Shown here in pieces: positions 8,509 to 16,154 of a stretch of 27,233 bases of DNA. The number at the start of each line of letters is the position of its first letter. The stretch's first letter is position 1. The notes beneath the pieces were generated by a model. The model was given only the letters and a program-made list of their open reading frames with translations, was not told where the DNA came from and did not search any database. The translations under genes were made by a program, and so were the position numbers. The stretch covers positions 1-27,233 of the forward strand of contig DATITC010000177.1 in the NCBI GenBank assembly GCA_035468175.1. The letters run 5' to 3'. Source of the stretch: JAVEDQ01 sp035468175 (GTDB taxonomy: Bacteria > Actinomycetota > Actinomycetes > Frankiales > Frankiaceae).

Positions 8509-8581
8509 AGCCCCTTTACGGAATCGAACCGTAGACCTTCTCCTTACCATGGAGACGCTCTGCCGACTGAGCTAAAGGGGC
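8509..8581 (-). tRNA. tRNA-Thr (GGT anticodon)
   Basis: A 73-nt cloverleaf. The acceptor stem is GCCCCTT/AAGGGGC. The D stem is GCTC/GAGC. The anticodon stem is TCTCC/GGAGA with loop ATGGTAA (anticodon GGT). The T stem is TACGG/CCGTA with loop TTCGATT. The discriminator is T and CCA is not encoded. It heads the minus-strand unit tRNA-Thr, tRNA-Met, rpmG, hadA, hadB. Confidence 0.97.
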
Positions 8582-8594
8582 GCAGCCATCGCGC

Positions 8595-8600
8595 AGCTTA
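8595..8600 (-). promoter_or_regulatory. Possible -10 element for tRNA-Thr unit
   Basis: The minus strand reads TAAGCT, ending 13 bases before the mature tRNA-Thr 5' end, which is a suitable distance for a SigA -10. The -35 would lie close to the 3' end of the GGDEF/EAL gene and is not clear. Confidence 0.4.
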
Positions 8601-8625
8601 CAGGCTCGCGCTGCTGGTTGGAGAT

Positions 8626-11256
8626 CTAGGAACCGGTGCCGCGCAACAGCCGCACCCGGGATCGGGTGCCGCCGTCCCTGGCGGCGAACCAGGCGTTGAG
8701 GCGATCCGGCGGAAGCGGTCGACTGAACAGATATCCCTGCGCGACGTCGCACCCGAGGTCGATCAGCCGGTCGCGGCTCCCCTCGTCCTCGACGCCCTCG
8801 GCCACCACCGAGAGACCCAGCTGTCGGGCCAGACCGATGATGGTGGAGACGATGGCGGCATCGCTCTCGTCGGTGCCCATATCCCGCACGAACGACTTGT
8901 CGATCTTGACTTCCTTGACCGGCAGCTGACGCAGGTAGGCCAGCGAGGAGTACCCGGTGCCGAAGTCGTCCACCGAGAGGCTGAGGCCGTAGTCGGCCAG
9001 CTCCTGCAGCACGGGCAGCGTCCGGGGCACGTCGGCCATGACCGAGCTCTCGGTGATCTCCAGGCTCAACATCTCGGGAGGCAGGCGGTAGGTCGCCAGC
9101 AGGCCGCGCACCGTCGCGGTGAGGTCGGGATCGAGCAGGCCGCGCACCGACAGGTTCACCGCCACGGGGACTCGGCGCCCGGCGTCCAGCCACCATCGGC
9201 ACTGCTGCAGCGACATGCGAAGGACGACGCGGGTCAGCGGGACGATCAGGCCCGTGCGTTCCGCCATCGGCAGGAACTCGTCCGAGGCCAGCAGGCCGTC
9301 GACCGGATGCCGCCAGCGGACGAGTGCCTCCACGCCGACGATCTCGCCGCCGGGGAGGCTGACCTGCGGCTGGTAGTGGACCTCGAGCTCGTCCCGCTCC
9401 AACGCCTTGCGCAGCTCGCCGACGCGGGCCAGCCGCCGCGGGTCGCTCGGCTCCATCGCCGTCGACCACGCCTGCACGGGCGGCTCGGCCGCCTTGGCTT
9501 TGCGGAGCGCGGCCTCGGCCCGCCGGAGCAACAGCTCGGGGTCACGGCCGTGCTCGGGAGCCACGGCGATCCCGACGGCACCGCTCACGTCGACGCCGAG
9601 ACCTTCGACGAGGACTGGCTCGAGCAGGGAGTCCCGGACCCCGCGGGCGATGGTCAGCGCGTCCGACAGCGACGAGCCCGGCAGGAGGACGGCGAACTCG
9701 TCGTTGCCGAGCCGGGCGACGGTGGCGTTCATCGGCGCCGTGCTGGACAGCCGGTCCGCGACCTGGCGCAGCACGGCATCGCCGCTCGCGTGCCCGAGGC
9801 TGTCGTTGACCTCCTGGAATCGGTCGAGGTCGACGAGCAGGACCGCAGCCCCCTGGTCGACGGACTCGGCGAGGCGGGCGGCGAGCAGAGAACGGTTCGG
9901 AAGCCGGGTGAGCCGGTCGTGCGTCGCGTCGTGGACCGCCCGCTCGCGGAGCCAGTCGTTGTTCAGCGCTACAGCGACGTGCGCCGCGAGCGCCTCGACC
10001 GCCCGCGCATCGGCGGCGGAGAAGGTGGACATGTCCCCGAGTCGGTCGTCGAGCTCGAGCAGGCCCATCGGGGTTCCCGCCTTGTCCGGCAGGGCCACCA
10101 TCAGGACCTCGCGCAGACCGTGATCGGTGAGCCAATCCGACTTGGCGCCCCGGGCGAGGACGACGCTCTCGCCGGTACGCAGCAACTCGGCCCGCAGGTG
10201 GTCGTCCGGGAGATGGTCGAGCTCCTCCACCACACCCTCGTGCGTCAGCCGCAGCCCGCGCGGGGTCCCCGGCGGCGGATCGGTCAGCCACACCGTCGCC
10301 GTGTCGGCCGCCGCGAGCTTGGCCGAATCGACGAGCAGGAGGCCCAGCAGATCCTGACTGCCTGACGTGCCGACGACGCGCTGAGCGAAGCCGTGCACCT
10401 CGGCCAGCGTCGCGTGCCGGCGGGACAGCCCGGCGTAGGAGCGGTGGGTCAGCAGCACCAGGACGCCGACGATGCCCAACACGATCGCCGACAGCGGTTG
10501 GACCCGGATTGCGAGCGTTGCGACCAATCCGAGGCTCGTGGTCAGCATGCCACCCAGCAGCAGGCGGGGCAGCAGGCTCGCCAATTCGTGCCGGCCGGGG
10601 CGACCCTGGGTGACGGTCACCGCGATCGAGACCCAGACGGCACTGGACAGGTCGGCGACCAGAATCGCGGCGTAGACGGCCGGCCAGGCACGCGGTTCGT
10701 CCGCGGGCAAGCTGGTGAGGGCCGCGAACACGACGACGGCGATACCGGTCTCGGCAGCGGCGAGCGCCAGGTTGAACGCAGCCTTGACGGCGGCGAGGCT
10801 GCCGCGCGAGTACCGCCAGGAGTAGATCAGCACCGAGGCGGCCAGCCGGCTGACCAGCAGCACGACTGGGGGGACGAGAGCCAGGCCGACGACGAGCGGG
10901 GCCTCGGAAAGGCTGAGGGTGAAGCCCTGACGGCGGACTTCGATGTGTGCCTGGCTCCCCTCGAAGATGAGGAAGCCGAGCCCGAGAACGAGGCCGGTGC
11001 CGAGGGAGACGGTCTCTGTCTCCCGGGCAGCGGCGGCGCGGAACCAGAGAACGGCCGCGAAGGCCAGGACGAAGAAGAGTAGAAGGGCCAGGCGGCGGAC
11101 TGCCTGTCCTCGTTCCAGGCCGGCGCTGGAGGGGGGCCTGCGAACGGCCGTTGCGGCCAAGGGCCCTCCCCGCCATCCGAGCGTGGTCCGCCAGAGCGGG
11201 ACTTCGCGGCGGGGAGGCTCACCCTGCGCCGCCTGCTTCTGACAAGCTGTCAGCAA
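8626..11256 (-). CDS. Membrane GGDEF/EAL cyclic-di-GMP signalling protein
   Basis: A bifunctional-type c-di-GMP enzyme of up to 876 residues. Residues about 55-275 hold roughly seven to eight transmembrane helices, then a GAF-like sensor region (about 285-435). The GGDEF domain (about 445-600) carries LVDLDRFQEVNDSLGHASGD but reads GNDEF at 517-521 instead of GGDEF, and lacks an RxxD inhibitory site. The EAL domain (about 615-865) has EALVRW (643-648), NLSV, EITES, DDFGTGYSS (763-771), KIDKSFV and VAEGVED, so the phosphodiesterase site looks complete. I infer net c-di-GMP hydrolysis. The start is uncertain: TTG at 11256 is the only early choice in this frame and overlaps a CTGACA/TGTCAG dyad. 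A YajQ-family gene lies 2 kb away. Confidence 0.92.
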   Translation of the reverse strand: MLTACQKQAAQGEPPRREVPLWRTTLGWRGGPLAATAVRRPPSSAGLERGQAVRRLALLLFFVLAFAAVLWFRAAAARETETVSLGTGLVLGLGFLIFEGSQAHIEVRRQGFTLSLSEAPLVVGLALVPPVVLLVSRLAASVLIYSWRYSRGSLAAVKAAFNLALAAAETGIAVVVFAALTSLPADEPRAWPAVYAAILVADLSSAVWVSIAVTVTQGRPGRHELASLLPRLLLGGMLTTSLGLVATLAIRVQPLSAIVLGIVGVLVLLTHRSYAGLSRRHATLAEVHGFAQRVVGTSGSQDLLGLLLVDSAKLAAADTATVWLTDPPPGTPRGLRLTHEGVVEELDHLPDDHLRAELLRTGESVVLARGAKSDWLTDHGLREVLMVALPDKAGTPMGLLELDDRLGDMSTFSAADARAVEALAAHVAVALNNDWLRERAVHDATHDRLTRLPNRSLLAARLAESVDQGAAVLLVDLDRFQEVNDSLGHASGDAVLRQVADRLSSTAPMNATVARLGNDEFAVLLPGSSLSDALTIARGVRDSLLEPVLVEGLGVDVSGAVGIAVAPEHGRDPELLLRRAEAALRKAKAAEPPVQAWSTAMEPSDPRRLARVGELRKALERDELEVHYQPQVSLPGGEIVGVEALVRWRHPVDGLLASDEFLPMAERTGLIVPLTRVVLRMSLQQCRWWLDAGRRVPVAVNLSVRGLLDPDLTATVRGLLATYRLPPEMLSLEITESSVMADVPRTLPVLQELADYGLSLSVDDFGTGYSSLAYLRQLPVKEVKIDKSFVRDMGTDESDAAIVSTIIGLARQLGLSVVAEGVEDEGSRDRLIDLGCDVAQGYLFSRPLPPDRLNAWFAARDGGTRSRVRLLRGTGS
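11239..11253. promoter_or_regulatory. Dyad at the 5' end of the GGDEF/EAL gene
   Basis: CTGACA-AGC-TGTCAG is a perfect 6-bp inverted repeat lying across the first codons proposed for the GGDEF/EAL gene. It contains TGACAAG, which recurs as an inverted pair at 11543-11566. It may be an operator, or evidence that the true coding start is further downstream. Confidence 0.35.
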
Positions 11257-11311
11257 TAGGCGGGTTTAACAAGTACTCCGAGCCAAATCATTCAGCGAAA
11301 ACAGAGAAAGC

Positions 11312-11485
11312 TCAGCTCCAGGTGACGCCACGGGCGGTAACGGTGTGGCCGCCGTCGCCGACGAGGGAGTCGGCGGAGACGTGGTTGGTCGCGGCGAAGA
11401 CGGTCAGGAAAGCCACGAGGCCGAGGACGACACCGGCGATGAGCAGCAGGGCACGGATGGCGACGGGGCGCAGGACGATCTGCAT
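11312..11485 (-). CDS. Small single-pass membrane or secreted peptide, 57 residues
   Basis: The ATG at 11485 has a near-ideal Shine-Dalgarno (GGAGG, five bases upstream) and the stop is TGA at 11314-11312. The product starts MQIVLRPVAIRALLLIAGVV and continues with one hydrophobic helix to about residue 31, followed by a small hydrophilic tail ending RGVTWS. An Arg at positions 6 and 11 before the helix fits a type II membrane anchor or a signal peptide with AA at about 31-32. I do not recognise a family. Codon third positions are strongly G/C. It lies 55 bases before the GGDEF/EAL start on the same strand, so the two may be co-transcribed. Confidence 0.72.
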   Translation of the reverse strand: MQIVLRPVAIRALLLIAGVVLGLVAFLTVFAATNHVSADSLVGDGGHTVTARGVTWS

Positions 11486-11542
11486 GGGAACCTCCAGGTT
11501 GTGGGGAAGACACGACGGTTCTCGTCAGTGAGGCCGATCTCT

Positions 11543-11566
11543 CTTGTCACCCGTGCGGATGACAAG
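11543..11566. promoter_or_regulatory. CTTGTCA / TGACAAG inverted repeat
   Basis: CTTGTCA (11543-11549) and TGACAAG (11560-11566) form a perfect 7-bp inverted repeat with a 10-base spacer, between the divergent 57-residue gene and the cyclase pseudogene. The arrangement resembles a dimeric regulator site. No known regulator is assigned. Confidence 0.4.
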
Positions 11567-11635
11567 GGAGCGCGCCATTTGGCCGATGACCGGCCCGCCA
11601 TTCGGACCAACGTTTGCTGCTGGTGAGGTCCGCGC

Positions 11636-12952
11636 ATGAGCTGCGAGAGCGGGCTCCGTCGGTTGCTGACCGAACGGGTTCTGCGGCGCCTGTCCCGCCG
11701 GGCCCGATCGCTCGCGCGCAGCGAGCAGGGAGTAGCCCTGAAGATGCGGGTGGGTGGCTCGGTCGCGATCGCCTGCGTCGTGTCGAACTTCGTCGGCGCC
11801 GCCGTCGTGTTCGTCGTCGCCGGGCCGGTCCGACCCCCTCCTCGACGTCCAGCATCCCGGGTCTCAGCTGGTACTGTACTTGGCCGTGCTCGGTGGCTAC
11901 CTGCTGGCGCCTTCGGAATCGGGGCGGTGTGGTCGGTCCGGCTGCTCCTACCGGTACTGACCTGGCTGCTGCCGGAGTGCGGCCCGGACGAGGCCCAGCA
12001 GCGCTGATCATCTGGGTACTCGGGACCGGAGTGCCGCTGCTCGGCGTCCTGCTCGTAGCGCTCGACCCGATCGGCCTGCCGAAGCAGCGGTTCGCGCTGA
12101 CCGTCTCGATCCTGACGGGCGTCGCGCTGGTGGTCGGCCTGCTGGCGCAGGTCTTCGCCGCGCGGTCGATCGCCGACCCGTGACGGACGTACGGCAGTCG
12201 CTGAAGCAGGTGACGGACGGCGACTTCGACGTCTCGGTACGCGTCTACGACGGCAGCGAGATCGGTCTCCTGCAGAGCGGGGTCAACCGGATGGCCGAGG
12301 GGCTGCGCGAGCGGGAACGGTTGCGCGACCTGTTCGGTCGACAGGTGGGCGCGGACGTCGCGGAGCGGGCCCTCGCCGACAGTCCTCAGTTGGGTGGCGA
12401 GGCGCGGGAGGTCGCCGTGCTGTTCGTGGACCTGATCGGCTCGACCGGCCTCGCCGAGGAACGGGAGCCGGAGGAAGTCGTCTCGATGCTGAACGCCTTC
12501 TTCACCGATGTGGTGCAAGTCGTCGCCGAGCACGGTGGGCTGCTCAACAAGTTCGAGGGTGACGCGGCGCTGTGCGTCTTCGGGGCCCCGGCCGGGATCG
12601 GCTGAGCGCCGGCCGGGCGGTGGCGGGCTGGCCCGGGGCCGAGAGCCGGTACGAATACACGGTGATCGGCGACCCGGTGAACGAGGCGTCGCGACTCACC
12701 GACGAGGCGAAGTCGGTCGATCCGCGCTTGCTGGCGAGTCGGCGGCTCGTGGACAAGGCCGATGACCAGGAACGGCGGTGCTGGCAGGAACACGAACAGA
12801 TTCAGCTCCGAGGCCGCGCGGCGACGACCTCCACGTACCGCCCCCGCGACCTCACCGGCAACGACTGCCGCCACCAGCAGCAGCCGTCCGGCGGGCGCCG
12901 GCAGGAGCCGGTCGGGGCCGAGCCGCAAATGACGAGAGGCGCCAGATCCTGA
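11636..12952 (+). pseudogene. Degenerate class III adenylate cyclase (HAMP-cyclase, Rv1318c/Rv1319c-like)
   Basis: Pieces of one membrane adenylate cyclase follow in order but in changing frames. In frame 2: MSCESGLRRLLTERV and a helix ending VVFVVAGPV. Frame 0: a helix with LVLYLAVLGGYLLAP. Frame 2 again: VRLLLPVLTWLLPE up to a stop at 12007. Frame 1: LGTGVPLLGVLLVAL to AARSIADP, stop at 12180. Frame 0: HAMP segment TDVRQSLKQV, then LRDLFGRQVG, VLFVDLIGST and NKFEGDAAL, stop at 12605. Frame 2: SAGRAVAGW, YEYTVIGDPVNEASRL to 12952. That is five shifts. Compared with the mycobacterial family as I recall it, roughly 75-80 residues are missing near 12003 and 20-30 near 12600. The longest open piece is 12180-12605. 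No active enzyme is expected. Confidence 0.85.
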
Positions 12953-12974
12953 TGGATCGGCGCCTCGTCGCGGG

Positions 12975-13056
12975 TGGCAGGTGTTGGGTTCGAACCAACG
13001 TAGGCTGAGCCGGCGGATTTACAGTCCGCTCCCTTTGGCCACTCGGGCAACCTGCC
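12975..13056 (-). tRNA. tRNA-Tyr (GTA anticodon)
   Basis: An 82-nt class II tRNA. The acceptor stem is GGCAGGT/ACCTGCC. The anticodon stem GCGGA/TCCGC encloses CTGTAAA (anticodon GTA). A long variable arm is present. The T arm is GTTGG-TTCGAAC-CCAAC. The discriminator is A and CCA is not encoded. It diverges from the YajQ-family gene. Confidence 0.96.
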
Positions 13057-13066
13057 GTGAGCTCCG

Positions 13067-13072
13067 ATCCTA
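13067..13072 (-). promoter_or_regulatory. Possible -10 element for tRNA-Tyr
   Basis: The minus strand reads TAGGAT, 10 bases before the tRNA 5' end. It lies in a GATCC-TAGC-GGATC dyad (13066-13079), shared with the upstream region of the YajQ-family gene. On the plus strand TACGAT (13088-13093) may be the -10 for that gene. Neither has a strong -35. Confidence 0.35.
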
Positions 13073-13141
13073 GCGGATCTCCTTGCCTACGATGTGTGAT
13101 CAAGACCCGGGTCCGCCCACTCGGATAGGAGTTCGCCCACC

Positions 13142-13633
13142 GTGGCCGACGCGTCGTTCGACATCGTCAGCAAGGTCGACCGCCAGGAGGTCGACAACGC
13201 CCTGAACCAGACCGGCAAAGAGATCGCCAACCGGTACGACTTCCGAAACGTCGGAGCGTCCATCGCCTGGTCCGGCGAGGAGGGCGTGCTCATCAAGGCC
13301 AACAGCGACGAGCGCACGAAGGCCGTACTCGACGTGTTCAAGGAGAAGCTGATCAAGCGCGGCATCTCGTTGAAGGCGCTGAAGGCGGAGGAGCCGCAGG
13401 CTTCCGGCAAGGAATTCCGGCTCAGCGCGACGATCCAGCAGGGCATCCCGGACGACGCGGCGAAGTCGATCGCCAAGCGCATCCGGCAGGAAGGGCCCAA
13501 GGGGGTCCAGGCGCAGATCCAGGGGGACCAGCTGCGCGTCACCGGCAAGAAGCGGGACGACCTCCAGACCGTCATTGCGCTCCTCAAAGAGGCCGACCTC
13601 GAGGTGTCTCTGCAATTCACGAACTACCGCTGA
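13142..13633 (+). CDS. yajQ: YajQ family (DUF520) nucleotide-binding protein, putative c-di-GMP effector
   Basis: A 163-residue cytoplasmic protein made of two ferredoxin-like repeats. It begins MADASFDIVSKVDRQEVDNA and has the YajQ hallmarks: TGKEIANRYDFRN, KAVLDVFKEKLIKRGIS, KEFRLSATIQQGI, AKSIAKRIRQEGPKGVQAQIQGDQLRVTGKKRDDLQ, and ends LQFTNYR. A Xanthomonas YajQ binds c-di-GMP and alters transcription, and Pseudomonas relatives affect phage and stress functions; the ligand here is inferred. Start is GTG at 13142 after AGGAG about 10 bases upstream. The nearby GGDEF/EAL gene makes a shared second-messenger role plausible. Confidence 0.95.
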   Translation: MADASFDIVSKVDRQEVDNALNQTGKEIANRYDFRNVGASIAWSGEEGVLIKANSDERTKAVLDVFKEKLIKRGISLKALKAEEPQASGKEFRLSATIQQGIPDDAAKSIAKRIRQEGPKGVQAQIQGDQLRVTGKKRDDLQTVIALLKEADLEVSLQFTNYR

Positions 13634-13670
13634 CCGGGGCGGCCCTTCCAGCCCGAGTCCGGCACGAGCT

Positions 13671-13708
13671 GGCGACGATCCGCCGGCGGTGACCGGCGGA
13701 CCGTCGCC
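13671..13708. terminator. Bidirectional hairpin between yajQ and the PspC-domain gene
   Basis: A perfect 8-bp stem (TCCGCCGG/CCGGCGGA at 13679-13686 and 13693-13700) continues past one mismatch with seven more pairs (13671-13677 with 13702-13708). The loop is 6 bases. It lies in the middle of the 99-base gap between two convergent genes and has no T-tract on either strand. Confidence 0.7.
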
Positions 13709-13732
13709 GCCTTCGACGCGGATGGGTCCGGG

Positions 13733-14677
13733 TCAGCCGACCGATCGGACGACGACCCGGCCGCTGCCGGCGACGGCGTCGATCTCCAGCCGCGGCTGAC
13801 CGGGGGTCGAGGGGCCGGCGTCGGAGATCACCGACGCACCCGGTCCGGCCGCGGTGCGGGCGAAGACCGACACGCGACCGGCGCCGGCGCGGGCCTCGAC
13901 GTGCACCGGAAGCGCGGCCGGCACGTCGACCTCGACGTCCCCGCTCCCCACCCAGATGGCGGTCCGCCGGTCGCGGTCCAGCACCAAGCCGCGCAGATCC
14001 ATTCGCACCGTGCCGGTGGGTGCTCCGTAGGCCGAGCCGATGTCCCCGGCGCGGGTGACCGCGACGGTTCGGCTCCCAAGGTGCGGTCCGGCGACGACGG
14101 CCCCGATCAGCAGGGCCACGAGGAACAGCACGGTGACGAGCAGTCCACGCCACCACCGGCCGCCCACCACCAGAGCGGCGATCAGCGCCAGCACGGCGAC
14201 GACAGGGAACAGCACCGCCTTCACGGTCGCGAGCAGCGAGATCGCGACAACGGCGAGCACGGCGGCGGCCACCAGCCGCAGGGCCCGGCGGGACCGCGGT
14301 CCCGACGCGAACAGCGGCTGCTCGCGATCGGCCGGCGCCGGGCGGTCCGACGACGGCGTCAGCACCCAGAGCGCGAGGTAGCCGGCCACTCCGGCACCTC
14401 CGGAGAGGGCGAGGACGACGGCGGAGACGCGGACCAGCAGCACGTCGACACCGAAGTAGTCGGCGACCGAGGCACAGACGCCGCCGATCATCCGGCCGTT
14501 CCGCGGGCGGATGAGCCGGCGTTCGGGTGGCGCTCCGGGCGGGAGCGGGCTGGTGGCATCCGGCGGCGCGTACGTCGGCGCGTACGTCGGCGCGTCGGTC
14601 GGCGGCCCATCGGTGCTGGGCGCCGGGGGGGTGGGCGCAGTCGTCGGTCCGGGCGGGGTCTGCGATGTGGTGTCCAT
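13733..14677 (-). CDS. PspC-domain membrane protein with LiaF-like C-terminal region
   Basis: A 314-residue envelope protein. Residues 1-50 are Pro/Thr-rich, with a short repeat (APTYAPTYAP). A PspC domain follows (about 53-110: RLIRPRNGRMIGGVCASVADYFGVDVLLVR then GYLALWVLTP). Two to three hydrophobic segments span about 130-195. The C-terminal part, about 200-314, is beta-rich and resembles the region after the membrane helices in LiaF/DUF2154 proteins. Start chosen at ATG 14677; no strong ribosome binding site precedes it, and an upstream extension to 14818 is open but unlikely. It diverges from a kinase that also has a PspC domain, so both probably serve one envelope-stress circuit. Confidence 0.85.
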   Translation of the reverse strand: MDTTSQTPPGPTTAPTPPAPSTDGPPTDAPTYAPTYAPPDATSPLPPGAPPERRLIRPRNGRMIGGVCASVADYFGVDVLLVRVSAVVLALSGGAGVAGYLALWVLTPSSDRPAPADREQPLFASGPRSRRALRLVAAAVLAVVAISLLATVKAVLFPVVAVLALIAALVVGGRWWRGLLVTVLFLVALLIGAVVAGPHLGSRTVAVTRAGDIGSAYGAPTGTVRMDLRGLVLDRDRRTAIWVGSGDVEVDVPAALPVHVEARAGAGRVSVFARTAAGPGASVISDAGPSTPGQPRLEIDAVAGSGRVVVRSVG

Positions 14678-14834
14678 GCCGAGCAGGTTGCGCTGGAAAG
14701 GGCTGCGGGCGGATCCGGCAGCAACCCGGAATCGGCCCCTGAACCCGCCCTCGGGCCGGTCCCGGATCCTGCTGGCCCGTGTCTCCGGGTTCGTCCCGGA
14801 GGCGCGTGCAGTCGGCAACTGTCATTCTTCGGCG
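14678..14834. promoter_or_regulatory. Divergent promoter region of the PspC system
   Basis: This 157-base gap separates two divergent genes, so promoters for both must lie here or inside the coding ends. I saw no clean -35/-10 pair or operator dyad. Neither start has a strong Shine-Dalgarno sequence. Confidence 0.4.
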
Positions 14835-16154
14835 GTGACCGAGTTCCCGGACGGCTCCGTCGGCCCGGCCGCCCGCCCGCCCCTGGTGCGGCGCCGGGAC
14901 GAGCGCCTGGTCGCCGGCGTCGCCGCGGGGATCGCCGCCCATCTGGATCTGCCGCTGTTCGCGGTACGGCTCGCCACCGCGATCCTGGCCGGCAGCGGGC
15001 TCGGCGCCCTCGCCTATGTCGCGCTGTGGGTGCTGCTGCCGAGCGGAGCAGCGGCCGACCCCGACGCACCGGGCAGGCCGGAGGGACGTCGCCGGATACT
15101 GCAGGTGCTCGGCTATCTCCTCGTGGGCAGCCTGACGAGTGCCCTGCTCGGCGCGGTCGGTCGGCCGTTCGGCGGTGGTGTGGTCGGGCCGGCGGTCGTG
15201 GCGGGGATCGGGGCTTTGCTCATCTGGCGGCGGGCCCCGGACGATCAACGCAGCGCTTGGGCATCGGACGCCCGACGGGTTGGGCGGCACTACGGCGGCA
15301 GGCTGTCGGGGACCCGGCTGCCGGGCGGGACGACGGTCTGGCTGCCGGTCGTCGGGACGGTTCTCGTGGTGGCGGGAGTCGCCGCGTTTCTCGCGGCGCA
15401 CGATGCCCTGGCCCAGGCCCGCGCCGGTGCGCTGGCCATCCTCGCCACGCTCGCCGGCGTGGCCCTCGTGGCCGGTCCGTGGCTGCTGCGTACCGGACGG
15501 GACCTGGCCCAGGAACGCCGGGCTCGGATCCGCGCGCAGGAACGCGCGGCTGTGGCGGCACACGTGCACGACTCGGTGTTGCAGACGCTGGCCCTGCTCC
15601 AGGCGCGGGCCGGCGATCCGGGCGCGGTCCGTCGGCTCGCCCGGCGGCAGGAACGCGACCTGCGGGCCTGGCTCTACGGCCCCGCCGACGGGCAGCAGGC
15701 GGGAACTGCGGGGAGTGCGGGGAGTGCGGGGAGGACGCTCGCAATCGAGCTCCGCGTGATCAGCGCCGAGATCGAGGACGACACCGGGGTGGGGGTCGAG
15801 GTCGTCGTGGTCGGCGACGCGCCCCTCGATGACGCGCTCCGGGAGCTGACCGCGGCCGCCCGCGAAGCGGTGCTCAACGCCGCTAAGTCCTCCGGGGCGC
15901 CGACCATCGACGTGTACGCCGAGGTCGAGGGAGCTCGCGTCGGCATCTGGGTGCGCGACCGGGGCGTCGGGTTCGACCCCGCTGCGGTCGGCGAGGACCG
16001 CCACGGCATCCGCGATTCGATCTGCGGCCGGATGAAGGCCGCCGGCGGGTCCAGCACCATCCGCAGCGCACCCGGGCAGGGCACCGAGGTCGAGCTGCTG
16101 CTTCCGTTGCACACCGGCCGGCAGCCGCACGAGGCGGAGGGCTCGGCCGGATGA
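14835..16154 (+). CDS. Histidine kinase with N-terminal PspC domain
   Basis: A sensor kinase of 439 residues from GTG at 14835. The first 70 residues are a PspC domain (LVRRRDERLVAGVAAGIAAHLDL and AYVALWVLLP), then four or so membrane helices (about 88-130 and 170-220). A HisKA_3-type dimerisation helix has the likely phosphorylated H245 in HVHDSVLQTL. The HATPase domain has the N-box REAVLNAAKSSG (N348), the G1 box DRGVGFDP (375-382) and GQGTEVELLLP near the end. A GTAGSAGSAG linker lies near residue 290. The reading frame extends upstream but into the divergent gene's promoter region. Its last codons overlap the regulator by four bases (ATGA), so the two form an operon. Confidence 0.93.
   Translation: MTEFPDGSVGPAARPPLVRRRDERLVAGVAAGIAAHLDLPLFAVRLATAILAGSGLGALAYVALWVLLPSGAAADPDAPGRPEGRRRILQVLGYLLVGSLTSALLGAVGRPFGGGVVGPAVVAGIGALLIWRRAPDDQRSAWASDARRVGRHYGGRLSGTRLPGGTTVWLPVVGTVLVVAGVAAFLAAHDALAQARAGALAILATLAGVALVAGPWLLRTGRDLAQERRARIRAQERAAVAAHVHDSVLQTLALLQARAGDPGAVRRLARRQERDLRAWLYGPADGQQAGTAGSAGSAGRTLAIELRVISAEIEDDTGVGVEVVVVGDAPLDDALRELTAAAREAVLNAAKSSGAPTIDVYAEVEGARVGIWVRDRGVGFDPAAVGEDRHGIRDSICGRMKAAGGSSTIRSAPGQGTEVELLLPLHTGRQPHEAEGSAG

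Noticed and set aside
8494..10365. 623-residue plus-strand frame opposite the GGDEF/EAL gene
   Set aside because: It is antisense to strongly conserved GGDEF and EAL motifs and overlaps tRNA-Thr; composition is typical of a high-GC shadow frame.
12180..12605. Reading this fragment as a functional soluble adenylate cyclase
   Set aside because: It stops before the second half of the catalytic domain, whose IGDPVNEASRL motif continues in another frame; one half alone cannot form the active site.
13617..16130. 837-residue minus-strand frame across the PspC kinase
   Set aside because: It runs through two well-supported genes in other frames, and its translation is Arg/Pro-rich without recognisable domains.
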